From assembly GCF_026341125.1 (NCBI RefSeq), contig NZ_JAPEOR010000003.1, positions 1,736,001-1,800,000 of the forward strand: 64,000 bases of DNA. Direction: 5' to 3'. Positions within the stretch are counted from its first letter, which is position 1; each line of letters opens with the position of its first letter. Made by a program: the position numbers and the translations under genes. The DNA is from Streptomyces sp. NBC_01142 (GTDB lineage Bacteria > Actinomycetota > Actinomycetes > Streptomycetales > Streptomycetaceae). Positions 26,885 to 35,103 of the stretch are shown piece by piece. The notes under the pieces are model-generated. The model saw only the letters and a list, made by a program, of their open reading frames with translations. It had not been told where the DNA came from and did not search any database.

Positions 26885-27113
26885 CGCGTGGTCTCGGCCC
26901 GACCATCGCCCGACCACGGCAGGTAGGCGGGCAGTTGCCGGATCGTGACCGTTGGTCGGGGCTGGTGGCCGTCAGCCTGGTCGGGGTCGGCGGGTGAGCT
27001 GACGGCATGGGACACACGCACGCCCCCGCATCCGGGACCACCGCCCACCCCACTTCTGTGGGACCGGTGGGCCTCCACGGCTGCCACGCGCCGTCTTGTT
27101 CGGGCTGGACGCG

Positions 27114-28742
27114 ATGAGCGGCTACGGGGCCGGGGTCCGCCGTGGGGTGATGGCGGCTGATCAGTTCACGCAGATCGCCAACGGGTTGTTCCGTGACAGC
27201 CGGATCTCGTACAGGGCGAAGGGGCTCTTCGGCTACATCAGCACCCACCGGGACGGCTGGCAGGTAACCGTCGCCAACCTGGTCGCCTTGGGCCCCGACG
27301 GACGGGACGCGGTGCGCGCCGGGCTGCACGAACTGGAGAAGCACCGCTATCTCGTCCGCGATCGCCTGCGCCGCCCGAACGGCACGCTCGACGAAATCGT
27401 CTACTCCATCACCGACCGCCCTGCCACCACAGACGTCGGCGCAATCGCTTCGGCCCCGATGTCCATCCCGCAGGCCGGCTGCGAGACCGGGTACGGGGCG
27501 GGGATCCGGCGCGGGGTGATGGCGGCTGATCAGTTCACGCAGATCGCCAACGGGTTGTTCCGTGACTGCCGGATCTCCTTCAAGGCGAAGGGGCTCTTCG
27601 GCTACATCAGCACCCACCGGGACGGCTGGCAGGTAACCGTCGCCAACCTGGCCCGCCACGGCCGCGAGAGCGTGGACACGGTGACAACCGGGCTGGAGGA
27701 GCTGGAGAAGCACGGATTCCTGCTGCGCGACCGCGACCGCAACGCAGACGGCACGCTCGGCCAGGCGCTGTACGTCATCACCGACCTGCCCAGCCTGCAA
27801 AACGCCAGGTCACAACCAGAGTCGGGTTGTCCAGGATTGGCTGATCCTGCGTTGGCTGATCCCGGCACTAAGAACACCAGACCCCTCCCTCCGTGCGACC
27901 GCGGCGAAGCCGCCCGGGCGCCCGGACGGACGGACCAGCTGGACGCGCCCCCGGCGGTTGAGATGCATCCGGGTATCCGGCTGCTGCTCGAGATCGGCGC
28001 GAGCCGTCCTGAACTGCTGCTGACCGGGAAACCGCTGACCGATCAGGGCCGTGTCGTGACCGTGATGATGGACGCCGGCTGGAATACCGCGCAGCTGCGC
28101 CACGTCATCACCGACAGGCCCCTGCCGCACCCGGTGCGTACCACGGTCGGCGCGATCATCGCCGCCCGCCTGCGGGCCGCCCAGGCCTACCCACCGCCCG
28201 CCGCCGTGGCAGACCACCACCACGCGCTCCCGCCGGACGAGCCGCTCGCGCCGTCGACAACCGAACGGTCATCGACGGCGTCCGCCGCCCACACAGTGAG
28301 CGAGGCCCTGACCTACCGGGCTCTCGTCGAATGCGCCGGATGCGGCGTGCCCGGAACCGCCCCCGGCGAAGACCTCTGCCCGACCTGCCTCTGCTGGCCG
28401 CTGTGCGGCACCTGCCCGGGGCCGACCCCCCCGGCGCGCTCACCCCGACAGCGGCGGCCGCTGCGCGACGTGCGCCTTCGCCCTGACCGACCAACTCGAA
28501 GGAAGCAGCTCATGACGGAAACGCTCCGCACCCCACCACCGTCCGCGCCCCCGCAGCACCTGCATCCCTTCACCCTCGAACCAGGCCGAGGGGAGGCGGA
28601 GCGATCCCGCGCTCTCATCGCCCGCGAGCGGCTGATGGTCCAGCTCGCCGACCAAGTCGCCCAGATCCTGAAGCGCACCCACACCGAGGGCCGGTACCGG
28701 GCCCCCGGACAGGTCCTGGCAGCGATCAACGAGTGGCCATGA
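27114..28742 (+). CDS. Replication-type winged-helix protein with internal duplication
   Basis: 542 residues as read from ATG 27114. Two tandem copies of a winged-helix domain, each starting GYGAG-x-RRGVMAADQFTQIAN and including KGLFGYISTHRDGWQVTVAN; they are 123 residues (369 bp) apart and nearly identical in DNA. Single-domain relatives occur in actinobacterial conjugative elements and plasmids and are thought to be replication or regulatory proteins. The middle part (HPGIRLLLEIGASRPELL) is helical; a Cys-rich segment (CAGCGVPG, CPTCLCWPLCGTC) follows. A C7 run near 28422-28428 probably shifts the frame: the neighbouring frame gives CATCAF and ends in ATGA at 28512, so the last 77 codons belong to another gene. 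Confidence 0.6.
   Translation: MSGYGAGVRRGVMAADQFTQIANGLFRDSRISYRAKGLFGYISTHRDGWQVTVANLVALGPDGRDAVRAGLHELEKHRYLVRDRLRRPNGTLDEIVYSITDRPATTDVGAIASAPMSIPQAGCETGYGAGIRRGVMAADQFTQIANGLFRDCRISFKAKGLFGYISTHRDGWQVTVANLARHGRESVDTVTTGLEELEKHGFLLRDRDRNADGTLGQALYVITDLPSLQNARSQPESGCPGLADPALADPGTKNTRPLPPCDRGEAARAPGRTDQLDAPPAVEMHPGIRLLLEIGASRPELLLTGKPLTDQGRVVTVMMDAGWNTAQLRHVITDRPLPHPVRTTVGAIIAARLRAAQAYPPPAAVADHHHALPPDEPLAPSTTERSSTASAAHTVSEALTYRALVECAGCGVPGTAPGEDLCPTCLCWPLCGTCPGPTPPARSPRQRRPLRDVRLRPDRPTRRKQLMTETLRTPPPSAPPQHLHPFTLEPGRGEAERSRALIARERLMVQLADQVAQILKRTHTEGRYRAPGQVLAAINEWP
28512..28742 (+). CDS. Small helical protein downstream of the winged-helix gene
   Basis: 76 residues from ATG 28512, with AAGGAAG seven bases upstream. 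Proline-rich start, then one long helix (RSRALIARERLMVQLADQVAQILKR region) and a short tail. It is in the same frame as the preceding protein with no stop between, but its own ribosome site and the ATGA overlap with the alternative frame argue for a separate gene. Function unknown. Confidence 0.45.
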   Translation: MTETLRTPPPSAPPQHLHPFTLEPGRGEAERSRALIARERLMVQLADQVAQILKRTHTEGRYRAPGQVLAAINEWP

Positions 28743-28900
28743 CCAGCCCTTTCACATCCCCCAGCGACGGGATCAGGAGATGGTGGTCGCGGGTTCGTAG
28801 GACGTCGGTCGGGCTGCTGTCGTGAAGCATTCCGGGCATGCTCAGTTGGTGGTGCAACCCGGTGCCGGGCCTCGTCCTTGGCCCGACGGTTGCAAGTGGG

Positions 28901-30136
28901 TCACACGGATACTGGCGGCCCTTCTTGGCTGACCGTGTCGAGCAGCAGTCTCGCGGCCACCATCGTCCCATCGGAGCGGATCGTGCCGACCACGGCCTGC
29001 GCTCGCGCGCGGGTCTCGGGGGTCAGCGCCGTCCTGAGCGCGGCCGACAGAGAATCGAGGGTCGGGGTCGGACCATCGTGTGCCACGCCGATGCCCAACT
29101 CGGCCACCCGGCCTGCCCAGTAGGGCTGGTCCGCCATCTGGGGCACCACCACCTGCGGTGCGCCGGCCTGGGTGGCCGTCGTCGTGGTGCCCGCACCACC
29201 GTGGTGCACGACGGCGGCCATCCGGGGGAACAGCGCCTGCTGGTTGACCTCGCCGACGACGAAGCAGTCGTCCCGGTCGTCGATCAGGGCGAGGTCGGCC
29301 CAGCCACTGGCCACGATCACGCGGCGCCCCTGCGCCCGGACCGCCTCGATGACCACTTGGGCAGCGCCCGTCGACGTGTGCAGAGGCATGCTGCCGAAGC
29401 CCACGTAGACCGGCGGCGCACCGGCTTCCAGAAACGCCACAAGCTCGGACGGGAGCGGATTGGTGTCGGGCAGGATCCATGCACCGGTCTGGACGATGTC
29501 GAAGCCCAGCGCCTCCTGCGCCGGGTCGAGGACCGGGTCCGTCGCCAGCCACGGCCGGTCGCCGAAGACGTAGTCACGGACGTTCTCCACCGGCGGCAGG
29601 CCGAACGACGCCCGGTTCGTGTTGAGCGCGTCGCCGAACAGCGCGTTGATGCTCCGGGCGTCCAGGTCCCACAGCGCCCGGTTGTCGGTCACCTCCGACG
29701 GGAACGGCCGCCCCGGGTACGCCAGCGGTGGGCGCGCCGGCGACGGCAGGGTGAGCTGCTGGAAAGTGACGGACACGGAAGGGATGCCCAGCTTCTCGGC
29801 TACCGACCGGGCTCCGGCCGCGGCCGGCATCGCGCCAGTAGCCAGCAGCACGTCGCACCCCTCGGCCGCCGCGGCGCCCGCCTCGAACTGGCTGGCGATG
29901 ATCTCGGCTGCGCGCTGGGGCAGGGACGACGGCTGCGGCCCTGCCTTCATCAGGGCGCGGGCCGACGGGCCGACCGGCACCATCGGCACACCGATACCGG
30001 CCAACCGCTGGGCGAAGTCCTCGTCCGGCGGCGCGCACACCCGCACCTCCGCGCCAAGCGTCCTCAACCCCACCGCGAGTCCCGCCAGCGGTTCGATGTC
30101 CCCGCGCGACCCGTACGCCATCAACAACACACGCAT
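28901..30136 (-). CDS. Glycosyltransferase family 1 (UDP-glycosyltransferase-like)
   Basis: 411 residues from ATG 30136. GT-B fold; N-terminal MRVLLMAYGSRGDIEPLAGLA with the GSRGDxxP acceptor-domain motif of macrolide and glycopeptide glycosyltransferases, and the sugar-nucleotide motif HHGGAGTTTTA starting at His311, then PQMADQPYWAGR. Active-site residues look intact. The acceptor is unknown and no antibiotic biosynthetic cluster is near, so resistance by drug inactivation or tailoring of a natural product are both possible. First (leftmost) gene of the cargo block. Confidence 0.85.
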   Translation of the reverse strand: MRVLLMAYGSRGDIEPLAGLAVGLRTLGAEVRVCAPPDEDFAQRLAGIGVPMVPVGPSARALMKAGPQPSSLPQRAAEIIASQFEAGAAAAEGCDVLLATGAMPAAAGARSVAEKLGIPSVSVTFQQLTLPSPARPPLAYPGRPFPSEVTDNRALWDLDARSINALFGDALNTNRASFGLPPVENVRDYVFGDRPWLATDPVLDPAQEALGFDIVQTGAWILPDTNPLPSELVAFLEAGAPPVYVGFGSMPLHTSTGAAQVVIEAVRAQGRRVIVASGWADLALIDDRDDCFVVGEVNQQALFPRMAAVVHHGGAGTTTTATQAGAPQVVVPQMADQPYWAGRVAELGIGVAHDGPTPTLDSLSAALRTALTPETRARAQAVVGTIRSDGTMVAARLLLDTVSQEGPPVSV

Positions 30137-30242
30137 TTCGACTGCTCATTTCTGTGGATTCCGGCCTCGGCCGACGATGGTGCGGTTCGCCCCGGGAGCG
30201 CGGAGGCACCCGGGGCCTACCTGGTGTGCGAAGGAGCGGCGG

Positions 30243-31025
30243 TCACTGTGCCCAGGGCAGTTCGCGGGTGCCCTCGGTGCCGGGCACGGAGGCGACTGCG
30301 TCGGAGCGCATCGCGACGTGGGCCTTGGCCTGTTCCGGGGCGTGGATCCGCCGGACGAGGTCCGGCGGCAGGATCAGAGTCTGGCCAGCCAGGACCTTCT
30401 CGGTTCGGCCGCCGCAGGTCACTTCCAGAGCGCCCGCGGTGACCGTCCAGACCTGTTCGCGGCTGATGGAGTGTTCAGGGCCGGTCGCACCGGCGTCCAT
30501 CGTGACGGTCCAGGTGCTGAGTTCGGCGCTGCCACGGCTGGGGGCCGCCAGGCCGCTCATGGTGGCGTTCGGCGAGACGGTGACGTGGTCGGCCGACGGG
30601 GTGATCACGGATATGGCGGTGTTCTCGTCCCCGCCCGCGGGCTGCTCAGGGGCGGCCCATTCCACCAGCTGGACGATGACCCCGTTGGGGTCGGTCAGCT
30701 GGAACAGCCGCTCGCCCCAGGGCTCTTCCCGCAGGGGCATGGTGATGGGGGCCCCTGCGGCGCGCAGGCGTTCTTCCTCGGCGTCCAGGTCGGTGACCGT
30801 GAATGCGAGGATCAGGCCGCCCGCCTCCTGGTCCCGCTGCTCTTCTGGGAGGACTTCGGTACCTCTTCGAAGCAGGACGATGTCGAGGGCGGCGTCCTCG
30901 CGGGTCAGGGAGGCGAAGCCGTCGTCGGCCATGGCCACCTGATAGCCGAGGTGGGTGCAGAGGAAGTCACGGGATGTGTCCACGTCGGCGACGGTCAGGG
31001 AGAGGGTGGAGGTGGATACGTTCAT
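30243..31025 (-). CDS. VOC (glyoxalase-like) domain fused to a cupin domain
   Basis: 260 residues from ATG 31025. N-terminal vicinal-oxygen-chelate domain (1-125: LSLTVADVDTSRDFLCTHLGY, LTDPNGVIVQLVEW) and C-terminal cupin barrel (about 145-245: EHSISREQVWTVTAGALEV, LPPDLVRRIHAPEQ). Both are small metal-binding folds; usual VOC metal ligands are only partly evident. Each is often found alone in detoxification or quinone chemistry; the fusion is less common. Forms a minus-strand run with the DHFR-like and GNAT genes. Confidence 0.75.
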   Translation of the reverse strand: MNVSTSTLSLTVADVDTSRDFLCTHLGYQVAMADDGFASLTREDAALDIVLLRRGTEVLPEEQRDQEAGGLILAFTVTDLDAEEERLRAAGAPITMPLREEPWGERLFQLTDPNGVIVQLVEWAAPEQPAGGDENTAISVITPSADHVTVSPNATMSGLAAPSRGSAELSTWTVTMDAGATGPEHSISREQVWTVTAGALEVTCGGRTEKVLAGQTLILPPDLVRRIHAPEQAKAHVAMRSDAVASVPGTEGTRELPWAQ

Positions 31026-31083
31026 GACAGCTCCTGGGAAGGTATGCGGTGTGGTGGGCGGGTAGTAGCCGTCAACGGGACTC

Positions 31084-31674
31084 TCAGCTCTGCTCGTCAG
31101 CTGTGGGCAGCACCTTCGAGAAGGTGCTGATGGTGAGGCCGGAGTCGAAGGTTCGCGTGGCGGCCGGGGCGAAGTTTGTCGGGGTGAACGGGCCGTCGAA
31201 CAGGGGGATGCCGGATCCGATGACGATGGGGTGCCGCTTGATGATCAACTCGTCTATCTCGTCACGCAGGGCGGCCGCCAACTTGCCTCCGCCGCACAGC
31301 CAGATGTCCAGGCCGTCCTGCCCCTTGAGCTCGCGGACGAGCGCGACGGGGTCGCCCGCGACGGTCACCGCCGGATCGGGACTGATGAGCGTGCGGGAGA
31401 CGACGTACTGCCTGAGGTGGGCGTACGGGCTGGTCCACCCCAGCTTCAGGCCCGGCTCGTAGGTCGCGCGGCCCATGATCACCGTGTCGAACCGCTGGGC
31501 GGCCCGGTCGGCGATGCCCAGCGGCTCCCGTGCGGGGGTGGGCATGGTCTCGGGGAAGTTCGCCAGGATCGCGGCGGCTTCCTCCCCTTCGAAGGGGAGG
31601 AAGTCGTACTGGTCGTCGGGGCCGGCGATGTAGCCGTCGAGGGTGGCGGCGATGTAGTAGGTCAGCTTGCGCAT
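31084..31674 (-). CDS. Dihydrofolate-reductase-like (RibD C-terminal) protein
   Basis: 196 residues from ATG 31674, with GAAGAAAG upstream. MRKLTYYIAATLDGYIAGPDD and TVIMGRATYE at the start and DIWLCGGGKLAAALRDE, ELIIKRHPIVIGSGIPLF towards the end match the RibD_C/DHFR-like NADPH reductases common in Streptomyces. Substrate unknown. In line with the VOC-cupin gene downstream (59-base gap). Confidence 0.82.
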   Translation of the reverse strand: MRKLTYYIAATLDGYIAGPDDQYDFLPFEGEEAAAILANFPETMPTPAREPLGIADRAAQRFDTVIMGRATYEPGLKLGWTSPYAHLRQYVVSRTLISPDPAVTVAGDPVALVRELKGQDGLDIWLCGGGKLAAALRDEIDELIIKRHPIVIGSGIPLFDGPFTPTNFAPAATRTFDSGLTISTFSKVLPTADEQS

Positions 31675-31711
31675 GGACTGCTCGCTTTCTTCAAGAAGGT
31701 GTGGTTGGGGA

Positions 31712-32713
31712 TCAGGTCGCGGGCACGTCGAGCTGGAACTCGCGCGTGCGCCGGTAGGAGCGGAAACCAAGGGCGTGGTTGACCGCGAGCATGTGGACGT
31801 TGTCGTCGGCGTTGTCGGTCTCGACCTCGACGACACCGGGGTGCTCGGCGCGCAGCCTCTGCACCATGGCGGCCTTGACCCACAACCCCAGTCCGTTCCC
31901 GCGGTGCGCGGGCACGACCGCCGTGTCGTACTGCTGGACTCGCGGCGACGCTCCCTGGGGAAGCAGGATCTCCGTGAATCCGGCTATGGTGCCGTCGTCG
32001 TGGACGGCGGCGATGGTCAGCAGCATGTCGCCGCGGTCGGCGATCACCTGAGCCATGGCGCGGACACGGTCGGCGTCCCAGTCCACGCTGCCGTAGTCCA
32101 GGTCTCCGACGGGCATGTCGTTCATCGCGTTCTTGGCGGTGGCGAAGGCGTCAGCAAGGTCGTCGGGAACCGTGCCGGTCCACTCGGTCAGCCGGTAGCC
32201 GGGGTGCCCGGCCTCGGCGCTTCGGAGAATGGCTGCCTCGTCCAACTGGTCCAGACGCAGGACCAGATGATCCAGGGTCAGCGCCAGGCGGAAGCTCCAC
32301 CTCTCGCAGAAGGCTTCGCCCGGGCTGTCGGCCGGGGCTTCGACGATCAGGCTGCGCCGGTTCTCGGTGCGGCAGGCGGCCACGACCGCCGACAGCAGGC
32401 GTGAGCCGGTGCCCTGGCGCCGGTGCGCGGGGTCGATGTGGAGTTCCAGTTCGGCCAGGTGGTCCCGCCCGGAGGAGGTGAACAGCCGCAGGCCCGCGAC
32501 TCCCACCGCGGCACCGTCCGACGTGGTGGCCAGCCAGGTCAGCCGGTGGCTGTCCAGGGTGGGCTTGGTGAGCTGGGCGTGGATCTGCTCGGGGCCGGGA
32601 GCTGGTACTCCGGGCAGGTCGTGGGCCATCGAGGCGGCAACGACCTGATGCCAGGCCGCGGCGTCGGCGGCCGGGACGGCATGGAGCGCAGTGAGATGGA
32701 CGTGCTCGGACAA
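31712..32713 (-). CDS. GNAT acetyltransferase with two GNAT domains
   Basis: 333 residues if started at TTG 32713, which has GGGAG eight bases upstream; an upstream GTG at 32770 is possible. Acetyl-CoA binding motif HRRQGTGSRLLSAVV lies in the first domain and AHRGNGLGLWVKAAM in the second. This two-domain layout matches mycothiol-synthase-like and related actinobacterial acetyltransferases. Substrate unknown; probably acts in the cytosol. Confidence 0.78.
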   Translation of the reverse strand: MSEHVHLTALHAVPAADAAAWHQVVAASMAHDLPGVPAPGPEQIHAQLTKPTLDSHRLTWLATTSDGAAVGVAGLRLFTSSGRDHLAELELHIDPAHRRQGTGSRLLSAVVAACRTENRRSLIVEAPADSPGEAFCERWSFRLALTLDHLVLRLDQLDEAAILRSAEAGHPGYRLTEWTGTVPDDLADAFATAKNAMNDMPVGDLDYGSVDWDADRVRAMAQVIADRGDMLLTIAAVHDDGTIAGFTEILLPQGASPRVQQYDTAVVPAHRGNGLGLWVKAAMVQRLRAEHPGVVEVETDNADDNVHMLAVNHALGFRSYRRTREFQLDVPAT

Positions 32714-32789
32714 GGTGATGACTCCCGCGATTGAGGGTGACGTACTTCTGGACGATGCCTGGGCTGTCACGGCGGCTGGTGACAGCGCG

Positions 32790-33431
32790 TCAGTCCGCGG
32801 TGCCGGGACTCCAGCGGTCCAGGACGGTGTAAGCCGGGAGCCACTGGGATGTGCAGGTGGCGCGCGCGGGTGAGGGGAGTGCAGCGAGCAGCCTCTCCAC
32901 CGTCAGCTCGTCGGCGCCGTCCAGCAGCCACGGCAGCAGCGCCGGCGCGTCCGGGGCGAGCCGCTGCGCATGGACCTGGCCGAAGTGCCCCCACTGCTCG
33001 GCCGTCAATGCCCGCTGGATCAGCGGCAGCGCCGCGTCCTCCTCGTGTTTGAGGTGACCGGCCAGGCCGGTGGCCAGCGCGTCGGTCAGCTCGCACAACC
33101 GCAGGGGGTCGGTCTCCGGGTCGGCCAGCCTCGCGTCGATGGCCTCGATCACCGGGTCGATGGCGGCGTGCTCAGCCTCCAGTGCCTCCAGCACAGCCAG
33201 GTCCTGCGGGCGGCCGGCCAGACTGTGGCGCAGCGCCGGCCACAACGCGTCGTCCTCAGCCGTGTGGTGGGCGTGCAGAGACTTCTGGAACAGCTGCCAT
33301 CCGGCAGCGGTGGCCAGAACATACCGGGGGTCACGGTCCACGGCGGTCGTGATCCGCTCCAGATGGGCCAGTTCCCGGCGCAGGGCATCGTGCATCGCGT
33401 ACATCACGGTCAAGTCAATGGCGTCGCTCAT
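32790..33431 (-). CDS. Hemerythrin-like di-iron protein
   Basis: 213 residues from ATG 33431. Four-helix bundle with histidine/glutamate ligands in AHHTAEDDALWPAL, EAEHAAIDPVIEAID and GHLKHEEDAALPLI, the HHE pattern. These proteins sense or bind oxygen, NO or reactive species. Starts two bases after the stop of the AhpD-like gene, so the two are coupled. Confidence 0.85.
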   Translation of the reverse strand: MSDAIDLTVMYAMHDALRRELAHLERITTAVDRDPRYVLATAAGWQLFQKSLHAHHTAEDDALWPALRHSLAGRPQDLAVLEALEAEHAAIDPVIEAIDARLADPETDPLRLCELTDALATGLAGHLKHEEDAALPLIQRALTAEQWGHFGQVHAQRLAPDAPALLPWLLDGADELTVERLLAALPSPARATCTSQWLPAYTVLDRWSPGTAD

Positions 33432-33433
33432 GG

Positions 33434-33895
33434 TCAGCTCCAGGACATGCCGACCGGCTGACGGACCACAGCGTTGAGACAGTTGAACATGCTGGTCACG
33501 CGGGTCAACAGGATCAGAACGGATAGCTGCTGCAAATCGAAATGTGCGGACAGTTGCTCCCACAGTTCGTCCGGCACCGCGTCCGCAGAGCGGCCGGACA
33601 GCCGCGTGGCCTTCTCGGCCAGCTCCAGCGCGGCGCGCTCGGCATCGGTGAAGAACGGGGTTTGCCGCCAGGTGGCCACCGCCGCCACCCGCTCGTCGCT
33701 CTCGCCTGCCTTGCGCAGGTTCTGCACGTGGGCATACACGCAGGCACTGCAGCCGTTGATCTGGCTGGCGCGTAGCGCCACGATCTCCCTCAGCTCAGGG
33801 GGGATGCCGCCCGGGTTGACCGTGTTGCAGATGCTGCCGATACCTGTCCTCGCGTCCGGCGACACGAATGCGGGGTTCTCCATGCGTGGTTGCAT
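33434..33895 (-). CDS. Carboxymuconolactone decarboxylase / AhpD-like protein
   Basis: 153 residues from ATG 33895. Core LREIVALRASQINGCSACVYAHVQNLRK holds the CxxC-x3-H active site of AhpD-type alkylhydroperoxidases. Likely a redox-active cytosolic enzyme for peroxide defence. First gene of the AhpD-hemerythrin pair, divergent from a LysR regulator with a perfect dyad between. Confidence 0.85.
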   Translation of the reverse strand: MQPRMENPAFVSPDARTGIGSICNTVNPGGIPPELREIVALRASQINGCSACVYAHVQNLRKAGESDERVAAVATWRQTPFFTDAERAALELAEKATRLSGRSADAVPDELWEQLSAHFDLQQLSVLILLTRVTSMFNCLNAVVRQPVGMSWS

Positions 33896-33950
33896 GCCCT
33901 CAACCTTCTTGCAGGTCACAGGCGTGATCAATGTAGACTTCCGCGCGGTT

Positions 33951-33970
33951 CGATAACCGCTGGGTTATCG
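33951..33970. promoter_or_regulatory. Perfect 8-4-8 dyad, candidate LysR operator
   Basis: CGATAACC-GCTG-GGTTATCG, between the AhpD-like start (56 bases away) and the LysR start (21 bases away). The weaker dyad at 18296-18315 beside the paralogous LysR gene has the same layout. Confidence 0.6.
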
Positions 33971-33990
33971 CCGGAGGGACTGGGGAGCCG

Positions 33991-34878
33991 GTGGAGCTGC
34001 GGGACATCGAGATATTCCTGGCGCTGGCCGAGGAACTGCATTTCGGCCGGACCGCGGAGCGGCTGCACGTCTCCCAGGCACGCATCAGCCAGGCCATCAA
34101 GAAGCAGGAACGGCGCATCGGTGCCGAACTATTCACCCGCACCAGCCGCACTGTGCGCCTGACCGAGATCGGCCGACAGTTCCGTGACGATCTGCAACCC
34201 GTCTACGCGGGCCTACATGAATCCCTGGAGCGCGCCCGGCTGGCCGCCCGCGGCATCACCGCCCGGCTCCGCGTGAGCATGCTGCCCTTTAACGTTCTTG
34301 ATCTTCATCCCTGTTGGAAGGCGTTCCGCTCACGGTGCCCGCAATGGGAACTCCAGATCCGCCCGGCCCCCTTCAGAGATCCGTTCGGCCAGCTCCGTAG
34401 CGGTGACGTGGACGTCGTCGTCGCCTGGCTGCCGGTGGAAGAGCCGGACCTCACCGTCGGGCCGACCCTTTGCACCGACTCCCGGGTCCTTGCCGTGGCC
34501 ACCGAACACCGGCTCGCGGGACGGGCTGCCGTGCCACTGGAGCTGTTCGCCGACTTCCCGCACGCCACCGCCCCGGACATGCCGGACTACTGGGAGGACA
34601 GCTACTTGCCCTTCCACACCCCACGAGGCCGGACGATCGAGCGCATCAAGCCCGTGGCCAACGCCGATGAGCTGATCAACCTGGTCGGCATGGGCGAGAT
34701 CATCCACAGCTTCCCCAGCCACGTCACCAAGTACTGGAGCATGCCGAACGTCCGATGGCTTCCCATCCCCGACATGTCGACCATGGCCTTCGCCCTGGTC
34801 TGGCGGACCGAAGCCGAGAACGATCTCGTCCGCGCTCTGGCCGACACGGTGCACGATCTCGGCACGTTCCGATTCTGA
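33991..34878 (+). CDS. LysR-family transcriptional regulator (second paralogue)
   Basis: 295 residues from GTG 33991. Winged helix in the first 60 residues (FGRTAERLHVSQARISQAIKK) and an effector-binding domain with EEPDLTVGPTL and YWEDSYLPFHTP, segments shared with the regulator at 17339-18220. Transcribed divergently from the AhpD-like/hemerythrin pair across a perfect dyad, so it probably controls them, perhaps in response to an oxidant or aromatic compound. Confidence 0.9.
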   Translation: MELRDIEIFLALAEELHFGRTAERLHVSQARISQAIKKQERRIGAELFTRTSRTVRLTEIGRQFRDDLQPVYAGLHESLERARLAARGITARLRVSMLPFNVLDLHPCWKAFRSRCPQWELQIRPAPFRDPFGQLRSGDVDVVVAWLPVEEPDLTVGPTLCTDSRVLAVATEHRLAGRAAVPLELFADFPHATAPDMPDYWEDSYLPFHTPRGRTIERIKPVANADELINLVGMGEIIHSFPSHVTKYWSMPNVRWLPIPDMSTMAFALVWRTEAENDLVRALADTVHDLGTFRF

Positions 34879-35103
34879 CGCCACCTGCGCCGGCCCGGCC
34901 ACGGGGCTGCCAAAGACCCGCAACCCTCCGTCGTCCACCAGCAGACCGCCACAGTGCAGTACCACCGCACCCAGGTACGACCTGGCCGTGACCTGCAACT
35001 GGAGAAGCGACGCCACGCCGCCTGCCTCAACCGCCAAGAAGCCGACGGCGTTGGATGGCGGCATGGTGAGGCCAAAACGGGAGAAGAAGAAGCGGCGGAG
35101 TCA
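34879..35103. other. Junction between cargo block and conjugation genes
   Basis: No gene, hairpin or repeat recognised. It separates the LysR gene from the tail of the replication-relaxation gene and may contain the edge of the inserted cargo. Confidence 0.3.
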
